NCBI GenBank assembly: GCA_964613385.1 | Contig: CAZTGZ010000003.1 | Coordinates: forward strand, 80,933 to 144,932 | DNA from: CAZTGZ01 sp964613385 | GTDB lineage: Bacteria > Bacteroidota > Bacteroidia > NS11-12g > UBA9320 | Length of the DNA: 64,000 nt | Direction of reading: 5' to 3' | In this document: positions 8,501 to 15,119 of the stretch, in pieces | Layout of the letters: each line of letters begins with the position of its first letter | How positions within the stretch are numbered: the first letter of the stretch is position 1 | Notes under the pieces: generated by a model | Told to the model about the DNA's origin: nothing | Databases searched by the model: none | What the model saw: only the letters and a program-made list of their open reading frames with translations | Translations under genes and position numbers: made by a program

Positions 8501-11320
8501 TCCGGCAATATTTCTGCTCCCGGTGTAGGTCAGGATCTTACCTTCGATTTTGGTTATATCGGTTATAGCATAGGAAATCTGGTGTGGTGGGATTTAGATG
8601 GAGATGGTCAGAAGGATGGAGGTGAGTCCGGAATCGAAGGGGTTGAGGTGAAATTGATTGACTCGAGAGGACAGCTTTTTGCGACAACCACCACGGATGT
8701 GAATGGCAAGTATTATTTCTATGGACTTCCTCAGGGATATTATCAAGTGGCCATTGGATCATCCCTGAATTCCGGGGTACTTCTGGGAGCTACAGCTTCC
8801 ACTTCTAATCTGGTAGCTGATACAGACAATAACAGCAATGGAAGCACGGTAGATACTGCGGAAATTACCACAGAATTTTTCTCAGTAATTTCTGAACAAG
8901 TGTATTTGGGTGGAAGCGCTGAACCGACGAATGAAAGCGATGAAGACCCGAAATCCGGACAAGCGGATAATATGTCGAACCTGAGCATCGATTTTGGTTT
9001 CTATAAATTGAGAATTGGAAATCGGGTTTGGTTGGATGGAGATGCCGACGGGATTCAGGACAATGATGAAAGGGGCATCGGAGGAGTTACCCTCAAACTT
9101 TACGACGGAACAGGATCACAAATTTACAATTGCGAAGACCGAACCATCGAAACCAATATGTCCGCAGCAGGCCATAATGGAGGTGATTACAACTTCTCCG
9201 CAGACTGGATTTTCATGGGCGGTGGTTCCCTTGCATCCGGTGAGATGTTAATCAGTGACTTAGATAGCGCGCGGCGCCATTTTGTCCGGCCAACGGATTA
9301 TTCATATGACTCTATTGTTATTAGATTTGATTTGAAGAAGAATGCATCTCTGGATGCCTCAGATGTACTTTCCGTGCAATACCACAATGGAAGTAGCTGG
9401 ACAACACTGGATGATATTTCCGGTTCTGAAATCCTGAGTACTTCCTCATTCAATACATTCGTATATAACTCAATCTCTACGCCCGGTCTTACATCGGTCT
9501 CAGGGATTCGTTTTTCAGAAGGTAGCGGCATTTCCGGTACAGAAATTGTGTATGTCGACAACCTCATCATTGCCTTTAAAAAGGCTTGCACGGAGATAAG
9601 CACGGAAACAGATGCCGACGGGTATTATTATTTTTCTTCGGCTTCACATTATCTAACACCTTCAACTACCTATCAGATTCGCATTGCAGAAGCTCAGGAT
9701 TCATTGGATGGATTCACCATTTCATTAACTGGACAAGGTAATTCTTCTACGGACAATAACGGAACGGACGCAGGTTCTTACATAACCAGTGGAAACATCA
9801 GTTCACTTGCTTCCGGTGACGATTTGAGTTTTGATTTTGGATTCACCGGATACAGTGTAGGGAACCTTATTTGGTGGGATACCGACAATGACGGCACCAA
9901 GGATGGGGATGAAATTGGTATTCCCGGCGTTCAAGTAGCACTCTTAGACGCGTCCGGAGTTCTCATGTATACCACTACTACCGATGCAAATGGAAAATAC
10001 CATTTTCATGGTTTAATGTCAGGTGATTACCAGGTTGCGGTTACTTCAAACCTCAATTCTGGCATTCTTGCCGGAGCTGAAATACCGGCTACCACCACAA
10101 CAGCCGATACAGACAACAACAACAATGGTAGCGCAACCAACCCCGAAGGTAGCTCAGCTACAGAAGTGTCGTTTTCTTCAATTTCAGAACAATTTACCCT
10201 GGGAAGTAAAAATGAACCTACCAATGAAACAGATGAGGATGTTAAAACAAATCAACCGGATAATCAGAGCAATCTGACCATTGATTTCGGATTTGTGCCT
10301 CCTCAAACGGCCATCGGAAATTTAGTGTTTGGTGACTTGAATAATAATGGAATATTTGACTTTGGAGACACGACGGTCATCAACATTAAAGTTTATCTGT
10401 ACAAGGATATGAATGGAGATTTTAATCCGGAGAGCATAGTAGATTCTACCACGACTATTTCCGGCGGATTATATCAATTCATTAATCCAGGGCCGGGCAC
10501 TTATCGCGTAGTAATTGCTCCATCTAATTTCAACAGCGGACAAATGTTGAACGGAGCTACTTCAACCACCCATGCCAATTCAGGTGACAGTTTGACGGAT
10601 AATAACAGTGAAGGAACGCAAAGTGGTATTTTTAGATTGCAACCGAACAGTCAACCTACATTGGATTTGTCAGATGATGCCATTGCCGGAGATTTCGGGG
10701 TAATTATCGGTGACGATGATGCCAACTTCACTTTTGATTTCGGATTTATGGGCGGCGCTGTACCCGTAAGTTGGTTGTATTTTGAAGCGAACCTGGATGA
10801 AGCCAAACGAAATGGTCTTTTAACTTGGGCAACTGCCTCAGAAAAGAATAACCAATATTTCGAAATTCAGAGAAGTTTTGATGCAGAGAACTTTGAGATA
10901 TTAGGTTATGTCAATTCCAAAGCAGAAGGCGGTAATTCTCAGGATGTATTGAAGTATGGTTTTGTGGATCAGGATATCCAAGCGCTGAATAAATCCATAA
11001 TTTATTACAGAATTCGTCAGGTTGATTTTGACGGGAAGTATGAATATTCAGCAACCAGGGCGGTTTATCCGGGTATGTTGAATCAGATTCAGATTTATCC
11101 GAATCCTGTGATTGAAAATGTACATGTAAACATGACAAAATCAGCGAATTCCAGAGTTATTCGGGTATTGTCCGCAACAGGTCAGCTACTGTTTGAAAAC
11201 AACATTGCCGTTGGAGTTGAAAAATATGAATTGGATATGTCATCATATTCAAAAGGAACCTATCTCATCCAGATTATAGATGGAAATCTGATGAGTCAAC
11301 ACAAAGTAATTCGCAGATAA
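2549..11320 (+). CDS. giant SdrD_B-repeat cell-surface protein with T9SS type A sorting domain
   Basis: A 2923-residue secreted protein. It starts with a Sec signal peptide (hydrophobic core to about residue 20, cleavage near AMAGA-QTSG). Residues 24-110 hold a first SdrD_B-like segment (FRDLNGDGTRQ). Residues 110-700 are a long region with propeller-like strands such as LGDLDISDDGKYLFVTNLYD. From about residue 722 there are ten SdrD_B-type modules, starting near 722, 881, 1011, 1288, 1439, 1727, 2006, 2156, 2435 and 2589. Most open with a xGNxVWxD strand and an EF-hand-like DxDxDGxxD calcium loop and end with DFGF. Near 2736 comes a WATASEKNNQYFEIQRS domain shared with the protein at 15120-17981. 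The last 75 residues (IYPNPV... YLIQI... KVIRR) are a type A sorting domain, so it should cross the outer membrane by T9SS. Ligand and role are unknown; an adhesin or stalk is inference. Confidence 0.92.
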   Translation: MTYSRMGALWACVLLCSAMAGAQTSGTVFRDLNGDGTRQSTVGTFQEPAVQGVYINVYNSSDVWVASFLSGADGTFSIPTSGTSFNGIEGSNTGFVASSQSIRLEFVIPSNSTDRGKISNVLDYASSGASVYGSQIRFITSGTSGNNFALNNPADFVFNTASASNTIYLALQQLGNSTASSGTSKDGIAFLKTTYNNNGTPTFTADEKLATMGQIGSVYGVAYSKKANKIFVAAYLKRHSGFGPANGNTNHAPGAIYIIDPTLSSSSTPAAASFFMSLDQLGYPTHNSTGSPAYGLNKSFTLSSNGLSGDELEHSISYIEKGWAVIGTNAQRGLPNDFTTASHDTAAFGQIGKLSLGDLDISDDGKYLFVTNLYDRRIYMIELNSDTTPTSASIVNSWELPNPPLRSQSGIPFASSTYKDEYDNTDFYTGDRGLQRPFALKYHRGKLFIGSVTTGEGANGSSIKDNNAGAPEYTDLWAYVWKLDVNQGFDQTPAIQFPLNFERSTNTDEVNETWNIWNQTLVAPTNKGINIVANQQPIFSDIEFDSEGAMVLSFRDRNGDQLAYNNYMLTGTEMRSAWVYGDSYRAYYNASTGAYEIERNGREGLNSSKPPTLGAFGLEGPFGGEFYFEDGMEKANGVPNTPRYHVNCGQGSLALLPGKNEVLVTQMDPINIWSGGVSTFDNTNGTNTVDLQVYEGDATGDIGKANGLGDLEIFAENAVIEIGNRVWSDSDADGIQDAGESGIQNVSVYLYSNGPDGIAGNADDVQVGSTTTNSTGNYYFTTASGTDGSGVDYGVNILPLMGYNVRIGNGDWNSGTGVGNGDLANKYLTTRNVSGNGLADHSDNDASLNGYNYPMISFVTGDYGQNNHSYDFGFSPPYATLGNRVWFDENSNGVFDEDASQGINGVTVQLYKETSSGSGIYTLNKSTLTTNDEFNNPGYYRFIITDTANFKVKFIHASGVAIIQNSAAATDNNSDPNPADGLTLAVAMNPGLTGIYRENMTIDAGFKLVEISNLVWMDADGDGVQDAGEGGIKGVVLELYDSIGNPVYVCKSETEATDFYSVEDNDGTINFGSSWVVSGTGSSIFEGELIISGQTGVAVRDVSRPSFFQVDSVQFSFELKQIGLSSSENFQVDYYNGSSWVSLDNITAAEITGDYQTFSYNSASVPGLLNIDSIRFREGSFANADLVYADNLNITFEKACAPARDTTDANGNYSFNLLKHNILPTTTYQIRISESQDSISHYITTLKGMGTSLTDNNGADSGSYISSVNIVSPYTGSDPSFDFGLIGYSVGNLIWWDSDNDGNKDASESGISNVELALLNSDGSLRETTTTDAEGKYLFSGLPAGSYQIAVTSSLSQGVLKGATIPTTTTTADTDNNNNGNAVNPNSNPATVTFSSISEVFVLASKAEPTNESDEDPMASQPDNQSNLTIDFGFYILTIGDKVWVDADADGVQDNNEEGIADIYVELCDNSGNLKYIGCSDDNVATDFSSTSHNSGSLNFNGSWSVSGGSTAVTSGVLRVYGNVGTATRAVNRPGSYAIDTVTVSFNAFQTGLDTTETILVEYNNGTEWKTLETLYGYAGIIGMLNTTTRSFSFSSVDYPGLVNITSIRFRENPSKGFGTSDYVTIDDLNISFAESCAPARVQTDANGNYYFNSAVHGLTASTNYKIRIAKDQDALLNYSITSTGMGTSTTDNNATLSGDYFITGTISSPANGSDFSFDFGFYPVLIGNYVWIDTDADGVQDVNERGIRGVELQLYRTNGVLYKYSCGPDSVATNFYYDNNNSGSLNFTGKWTSATAPSSLIQNERLVMTDLRDASRYFNPPAYDSISLVTVTYDVLEGAGIANTDGIRVQYYNGSSWQNLDTVLGTQINTSTFTTISVSSASISGVKDIRGIRFYEHAGLGASEYIYVDNLKIVFEGKCNAETETDESGLYLFGKGDGIQPGGQYQIRITETQDSLNGFVITTTGGGTSSNDNNGTDAGSYTTSGNISAPGVGQDLTFDFGYIGYSIGNLVWWDLDGDGQKDGGESGIEGVEVKLIDSRGQLFATTTTDVNGKYYFYGLPQGYYQVAIGSSLNSGVLLGATASTSNLVADTDNNSNGSTVDTAEITTEFFSVISEQVYLGGSAEPTNESDEDPKSGQADNMSNLSIDFGFYKLRIGNRVWLDGDADGIQDNDERGIGGVTLKLYDGTGSQIYNCEDRTIETNMSAAGHNGGDYNFSADWIFMGGGSLASGEMLISDLDSARRHFVRPTDYSYDSIVIRFDLKKNASLDASDVLSVQYHNGSSWTTLDDISGSEILSTSSFNTFVYNSISTPGLTSVSGIRFSEGSGISGTEIVYVDNLIIAFKKACTEISTETDADGYYYFSSASHYLTPSTTYQIRIAEAQDSLDGFTISLTGQGNSSTDNNGTDAGSYITSGNISSLASGDDLSFDFGFTGYSVGNLIWWDTDNDGTKDGDEIGIPGVQVALLDASGVLMYTTTTDANGKYHFHGLMSGDYQVAVTSNLNSGILAGAEIPATTTTADTDNNNNGSATNPEGSSATEVSFSSISEQFTLGSKNEPTNETDEDVKTNQPDNQSNLTIDFGFVPPQTAIGNLVFGDLNNNGIFDFGDTTVINIKVYLYKDMNGDFNPESIVDSTTTISGGLYQFINPGPGTYRVVIAPSNFNSGQMLNGATSTTHANSGDSLTDNNSEGTQSGIFRLQPNSQPTLDLSDDAIAGDFGVIIGDDDANFTFDFGFMGGAVPVSWLYFEANLDEAKRNGLLTWATASEKNNQYFEIQRSFDAENFEILGYVNSKAEGGNSQDVLKYGFVDQDIQALNKSIIYYRIRQVDFDGKYEYSATRAVYPGMLNQIQIYPNPVIENVHVNMTKSANSRVIRVLSATGQLLFENNIAVGVEKYELDMSSYSKGTYLIQIIDGNLMSQHKVIRR
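5579..10312 (+). repeat. alternating A/B coding modules inside the giant SdrD_B gene
   Basis: Seven modules of two kinds can be read. Type A (about 830-865 bases) starts at 5579, 6863, 7727 and 9014. It carries a lectin-like insert (YYNGSSWxxL, then GIRF and VDNLxIxFE) before a transthyretin-like half that ends in DNNGxDxGSY. Type B (about 450-460 bases) starts at 6410, 8564 and 9851. It opens with GNLxWWDxDxDGxKD and ends with AEPTNESDED and DNxSNLxIDFGF. The order is A-B-A-A-B-A-B. Shared phrases at the DNA level, for example the GACAACAACAA stretches, suggest repeated duplication of an A+B unit with loss of one B copy. Confidence 0.85.
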
Positions 11321-11386
11321 CCATGCTGCAAAGACCTTAAGTTAGCTTAAGATTCGTATCGATTAGTATGATTTGTTAGTTGCTAG

Positions 11387-11419
11387 GATGCGGGGTGTTT
11401 TGCGCCCCGCATCATTTTT
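11387..11419 (+). terminator. intrinsic terminator of the giant T9SS gene
   Basis: A perfect 9-bp stem, GATGCGGGG (11387-11395) with CCCCGCATC (11405-11413), has a 9-base loop and is followed by ATTTTTT. It ends transcription from the left. The stem overlaps the first two bases of the stop codon (11412-11414) of the convergent gene. Confidence 0.9.
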
Positions 11420-12326
11420 TATACAATGTTTCAGCATAAAGCCATTGTTGCTTGCCCCTGTCATATTTGAATACATAATTATTTTCATGTATTTCGGTAG
11501 GAGCCGTTAAATTATACCGAAAAGTAACACCTTTAACCAGCAAGGTCCCATCCTCCCGAATCGACATTTTCTTTGCTCTGTCATCACCTTTTGGGCCCAA
11601 CATAGAAAGACTAAATTCCCATTGTGGCTTTCCAATAAACTTGCCGTTTTGGGCTATTTCGATAGAGTAAATATCGGAACTCCTGGCATGCCCCATTAAA
11701 AGTCGCTTTTGTCCGCTTATTCCACTTAGTGTCAATCCTAAAATATCCCATCCTTCTATTTGATCGGTAATTTCTCCGTTATCGGATTGGAGAATGTAAA
11801 CGGCGCCTTTTTCTGCTTTCTCATCTGATCCCCAAACGGAAGAGGCTATAAGAAACTTTCCATGACAATCGTAATGCAAACCTAAGATTCCATAGGGATT
11901 CTGATCCGGTACAGAAGAAGTTACGGGCAACGAAGCAAATTTTTTCATGATACCGGAATGTCCATCTACCCTGTAAATATTTTGTTGTTCATTCCCGTTT
12001 GTGTTCAAAACATTAATAACAGGAATAGGTGCTACCCAGGTATTTCCAAATTCATCTGTCGTCATGGCCCCCAAATCACCGGTCATTTTCCAACTCTCGT
12101 GCTGATAAGTGGCACCGGTTTGTAAATCAACCAATACAAGTCCCCGCTTTTTTTTAACGGAAGTGCTCAGTGCGGCGTACTTGGTTTGAATGTTTGTCCC
12201 CGCGACATAAGCAGGCAAAACAGCGCAAGATGATTTACCCATTTTTCTGGCTTCTTCTTTGGAAACTTTAGGATTGCAGGAATTCAAGATTACCGCAATC
12301 AGAATTAAAATAGCATTCGATCTCAT
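11412..12326 (-). CDS. propeller-like lipoprotein of unknown function
   Basis: A 304-residue lipoprotein. The start at 12326 gives MRSNAILILIAVILNSC, a signal peptide with lipobox LNSC; a longer in-frame start upstream would lie inside the preceding gene and bury the signal. The body has repeated strand-turn units such as LVLVDLQTGATYQHES, DEFGNTWVAPIPV and GAVYILQSDNGEI, which look like a beta-propeller of the SMP-30/NHL sort. I recognise no catalytic residues. Its ATG overlaps the stop of the upstream gene as ATGA, so translation is probably coupled and it is the last gene of a three-gene operon with the amine-oxidase-like lipoprotein and the diheme peroxidase. It is probably anchored in the periplasm or at the outer membrane. 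Confidence 0.8.
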   Translation of the reverse strand: MRSNAILILIAVILNSCNPKVSKEEARKMGKSSCAVLPAYVAGTNIQTKYAALSTSVKKKRGLVLVDLQTGATYQHESWKMTGDLGAMTTDEFGNTWVAPIPVINVLNTNGNEQQNIYRVDGHSGIMKKFASLPVTSSVPDQNPYGILGLHYDCHGKFLIASSVWGSDEKAEKGAVYILQSDNGEITDQIEGWDILGLTLSGISGQKRLLMGHARSSDIYSIEIAQNGKFIGKPQWEFSLSMLGPKGDDRAKKMSIREDGTLLVKGVTFRYNLTAPTEIHENNYVFKYDRGKQQWLYAETLYKK

Positions 12327-14071
12327 GGAGTAGATATTGGTGTGAACATAGGACCGCTGATGCAAGGCCAGGTGCGGGTTTTGTAAATTCCGTCTTCGAG
12401 ATATGATTCGGCCCAGCAATATTCATTTCCTTTCCGTCCATCGTTTTTCAGTTGTGAAACATACCATAGAACCAAAGGAGTATTTTCAATTTTTTCAGGT
12501 TTGGAGCCAATGAATTTTTCGGGACCTTGTTCAAAATTTGTGTTGCAACAGGGTCCAATTGTAGGTAGATCAGCGTCTCCTTCATCTAAATTGGGATGAT
12601 ATTGCGTGACATAGGTATAAGCGAAATCACCTCGGTTATGCTCGAACTGTCCATTTCCCGGGGCCATTAAATACATTCCGGAGGCAGAAGTTTTTATCCG
12701 GTAACAATACTGCTTTTGGTAGTACTCAGTAAAATCACCCTGCAATGCCCACTGCTCTTGTTTCCAGGGCATCCAGTCACCATTTTTATACTGTTCAAAA
12801 TTCTGTTGTCCTCCTTCAAATACAATACGGGTTACCGGACGATAAGTTCCATCGCTTCCACAACCTCTGCCCAAGCTTCCGGTGCCAATTCTAAAGCTGC
12901 CATCATCATAAAATTCAAATCTTTGAATATAGCTGTAATTACAAGGCGTCGGCCATTGTTCACTTACAAAAATCTGTTCAAGTGCAAATCCTGTTCCCTG
13001 CGCATTTTTCATAGCTTTTATTTTAGCCTGATCCTGAGCCACTACTGCCGCAGCACTGAATGCCGGGCATCCGATGGCATCGCTGTATCCAAAACCATCG
13101 GTATTGCTGTATACCACATGGAAATCGACAAGTTTGGCACTTTTTAAAATGTGCTTACCCCTGAATTTCACCTGGCTTATTTCCAATCCATCACTTCCGG
13201 TTAATGCATAGTCCATTTCCCAGTCTCCTTTTTTCAGATGTATGGGCGTTCGGCAGTTACATTTCATTACTTGTTCAAGCCTCATTTGCCTTTCCGTTAC
13301 TGGTTCAGAAGGCCCGGAATTTCCAACATGTGTCCAGCGAAGACCTACCAATCTCATTTCTGTCAAATCAACAATAGCCCATAAAGCCTTCTCTCCTTTA
13401 ACAAAAGTGGGTGCCGCGCACAAATGCATACTTCTCTCGCATTTGGTTCGGTTTAAAGCGGTTTTAGTTGCCGACATAATGGCATCGGTTTCTCCGGGTT
13501 TAAAACCTAATGCTTTGGCTGTGGCAGGTGCATGAATGGCAATATCCGTGGCCAATGCACTCAAAGTTGCATTCAAATCTGGCTGCATCAGTTTATAGGA
13601 GTCAGCTTTGATGATTTTAGCTGCCTTAACATCAACAAAAAGAATCCAGGTGGTATTGAGTGCGTAATTGTACAATTCTACCCTGTAACAGCCTTCCATA
13701 GAGCTCCTTTGTCCCAACTCACCATAGGCGGCTGTCCGTATACTGAAGACCTCATTCAACATGGGTTTGCCGGAATTTTTATCCTTAAAAACGGATCGTA
13801 ACGGGGCGAAATTCATGGCCATTTCCTGGGCTATATTTTTCTCATTATCAAGGGAATCCAACTTTATAACTGGCGTTTCAGTTTTCAATACTTCTTGAAT
13901 CTTTTTTCTTCTTATGAGCGCCAAGGGAGATGTAGACGGATTCAGACTTTCCTCCAGATATATTGCCGAAGAATCCAACGGGTCAGATTTGCGTTCCGTT
14001 TCTTTTTTGCAGGAAACGAAAATGGAATGGATCAGAAGGAAAAACATCAAATACTTATGGAATGGCAACAT
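12323..14071 (-). CDS. copper-amine-oxidase-like lipoprotein lacking the copper histidines
   Basis: A 582-residue lipoprotein (MLPFHKYLMFFLLIHSIFVSC, lipid on Cys21). By eye it follows the copper amine oxidase fold: a D3-like segment ALWAIVDLTEMRLVGL (near 229); the start of the catalytic domain GDWEMDYALTGSDGLEISQ (282-300); a possible base Asp331 in GYSDAIG; and TPCNYSYIQRFEFYDDGS (375-392), which matches the TPQ motif T-x-x-N-Y-[DE]-Y except that Ser380 replaces the acidic residue. Tyr379 would be the cofactor tyrosine. After this the family has an HxH copper motif; here the matching stretch reads GTYRPVTRIVFE. The third histidine region (after VLWYVSQL, near 533) also has none. There are 14 cysteines, including C377 beside the tyrosine motif and the pair C508-C509. 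It overlaps the diheme peroxidase gene by 17 bases and the next gene by 4. Catalysis is unproven. Confidence 0.7.
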   Translation of the reverse strand: MLPFHKYLMFFLLIHSIFVSCKKETERKSDPLDSSAIYLEESLNPSTSPLALIRRKKIQEVLKTETPVIKLDSLDNEKNIAQEMAMNFAPLRSVFKDKNSGKPMLNEVFSIRTAAYGELGQRSSMEGCYRVELYNYALNTTWILFVDVKAAKIIKADSYKLMQPDLNATLSALATDIAIHAPATAKALGFKPGETDAIMSATKTALNRTKCERSMHLCAAPTFVKGEKALWAIVDLTEMRLVGLRWTHVGNSGPSEPVTERQMRLEQVMKCNCRTPIHLKKGDWEMDYALTGSDGLEISQVKFRGKHILKSAKLVDFHVVYSNTDGFGYSDAIGCPAFSAAAVVAQDQAKIKAMKNAQGTGFALEQIFVSEQWPTPCNYSYIQRFEFYDDGSFRIGTGSLGRGCGSDGTYRPVTRIVFEGGQQNFEQYKNGDWMPWKQEQWALQGDFTEYYQKQYCYRIKTSASGMYLMAPGNGQFEHNRGDFAYTYVTQYHPNLDEGDADLPTIGPCCNTNFEQGPEKFIGSKPEKIENTPLVLWYVSQLKNDGRKGNEYCWAESYLEDGIYKTRTWPCISGPMFTPISTP

Positions 14072-15008
14072 AATTTGTATCGGTAAGGGTATGTAGAAAA
14101 TGGATCAAATGAATTTTATCGGCTTGCTTTATATCTCTGGCAGTTCCCGGCATCCGCAAATCGTGTAATTCCAAAGCTTGCGTCAAATCCATAGCAGACC
14201 CATCGTGCAAATAAGGCGCTGTAATGGCAACATTTCGCAAGGATGGAATGCAAAACAGGAAAGTGTCAGTCATTTTGCCGGTTCTCAAATATGCGCCTGA
14301 ATCTTTCTGATGTGAGTTGAGTCTCACAAATGCGATAGATTGGGTCGCACCTTTTGTATTTCGGGTAAAATGCGGTGGTGGATGACAGGAAATACAATTT
14401 AGTTGGTTAAATACGACCCAACCTTTTGATTCTTTGTCGTTTAGTGCTAATTTTTTTTGCAAATGCCTATCAAATTTTGATTGGCCACCCTGTATGGATT
14501 TTACGAAGGCAGACAGTGATTTTACCACTAAAGGGCCGTTGATATGCTTCACCCCAAGTTTTTGTAAAAGTTGAACGTAACCGGTATCAGAAGACAATTT
14601 TTGAAATATAGCCACACTGTCTAAATGCAGTCCTAATTCCAGTGGATTTTCATGGAACAAAGGACGGAGATGCTGTGATTCCAGGGTAGAGGTTAGTGGG
14701 TCCGCCCGATTGAAGAATTGTTGGTCTGCACAATTCAAAAGCCCCGGACTATTTCGGAGCAAAGGTGTCCCGTCGGGTGTAATGGATGTCCTGTAACCAT
14801 CGGACCAGCCGAAGTCAGGATGATGGCAACCGGAACATGAGCGGCTTCCATTCCAGGAAAGACGAGAATCGAAAAATAACTTTTGGCCTAATTGAATGAA
14901 TACTTCCTTTTCCGGAGCCTTATTTTGAGCATTCCAAATAATGAACACGGAGCAACAAACAGCCAAAACTAAAATGAACAAAGTAATCCGTCGGGACAGT
15001 CTTGACAT
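14055..15008 (-). CDS. MauG/cytochrome c peroxidase family diheme protein
   Basis: A 317-residue protein with an N-terminal membrane anchor (residues 7-26) and two c-type heme sites, CSGCH at 58-62 and CISCH at 205-209. The family signatures GQKLFFDSRLS, NSPGLLN and PSLRNVAITAPYLHDGS are present. Such proteins reduce hydrogen peroxide (CcpA) or oxidise tryptophan/tyrosine residues of a partner protein through a high-valent diheme state (MauG). I cannot assign the axial ligand of the second heme, which would separate the two groups. It is the first gene of an operon; its end overlaps the amine-oxidase-like lipoprotein by 17 bases, so the two are translationally linked. It acts in the periplasm, anchored in the inner membrane. 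Confidence 0.88.
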   Translation of the reverse strand: MSRLSRRITLFILVLAVCCSVFIIWNAQNKAPEKEVFIQLGQKLFFDSRLSWNGSRSCSGCHHPDFGWSDGYRTSITPDGTPLLRNSPGLLNCADQQFFNRADPLTSTLESQHLRPLFHENPLELGLHLDSVAIFQKLSSDTGYVQLLQKLGVKHINGPLVVKSLSAFVKSIQGGQSKFDRHLQKKLALNDKESKGWVVFNQLNCISCHPPPHFTRNTKGATQSIAFVRLNSHQKDSGAYLRTGKMTDTFLFCIPSLRNVAITAPYLHDGSAMDLTQALELHDLRMPGTARDIKQADKIHLIHFLHTLTDTNYVAIP

Positions 15009-15024
15009 GGCATCAGAATGCCTT

Positions 15025-15032
15025 CAAATTTA
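15025..15032 (-). promoter_or_regulatory. candidate -7 element of the diheme peroxidase operon
   Basis: TAAATTTG on the minus strand fits TAnnTTTG, 16 bases upstream of the ATG at 15008. It lies just downstream of the terminator of the neighbouring T9SS gene, so the three-gene operon probably has its own promoter. Confidence 0.5.
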
Positions 15033-15065
15033 TGGGCTATTTGGCCAAGTGCCTGTCTGAAAATA

Positions 15066-15093
15066 GAAAAAGCCGGAGAATATTTCCCCAGCT
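15066..15093 (-). terminator. intrinsic terminator of the T9SS gene at 15120
   Basis: On the minus strand AGCTGGGGA pairs with TCTCCGGCT (9 bp with two G-T pairs, loop AATAT), followed by TTTTT. It begins 27 bases after the stop codon of the upstream gene and separates it from the diheme peroxidase operon. Confidence 0.85.
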
Positions 15094-15119
15094 TTTCAAC
15101 GTTCAAATGAAATGCTTAA

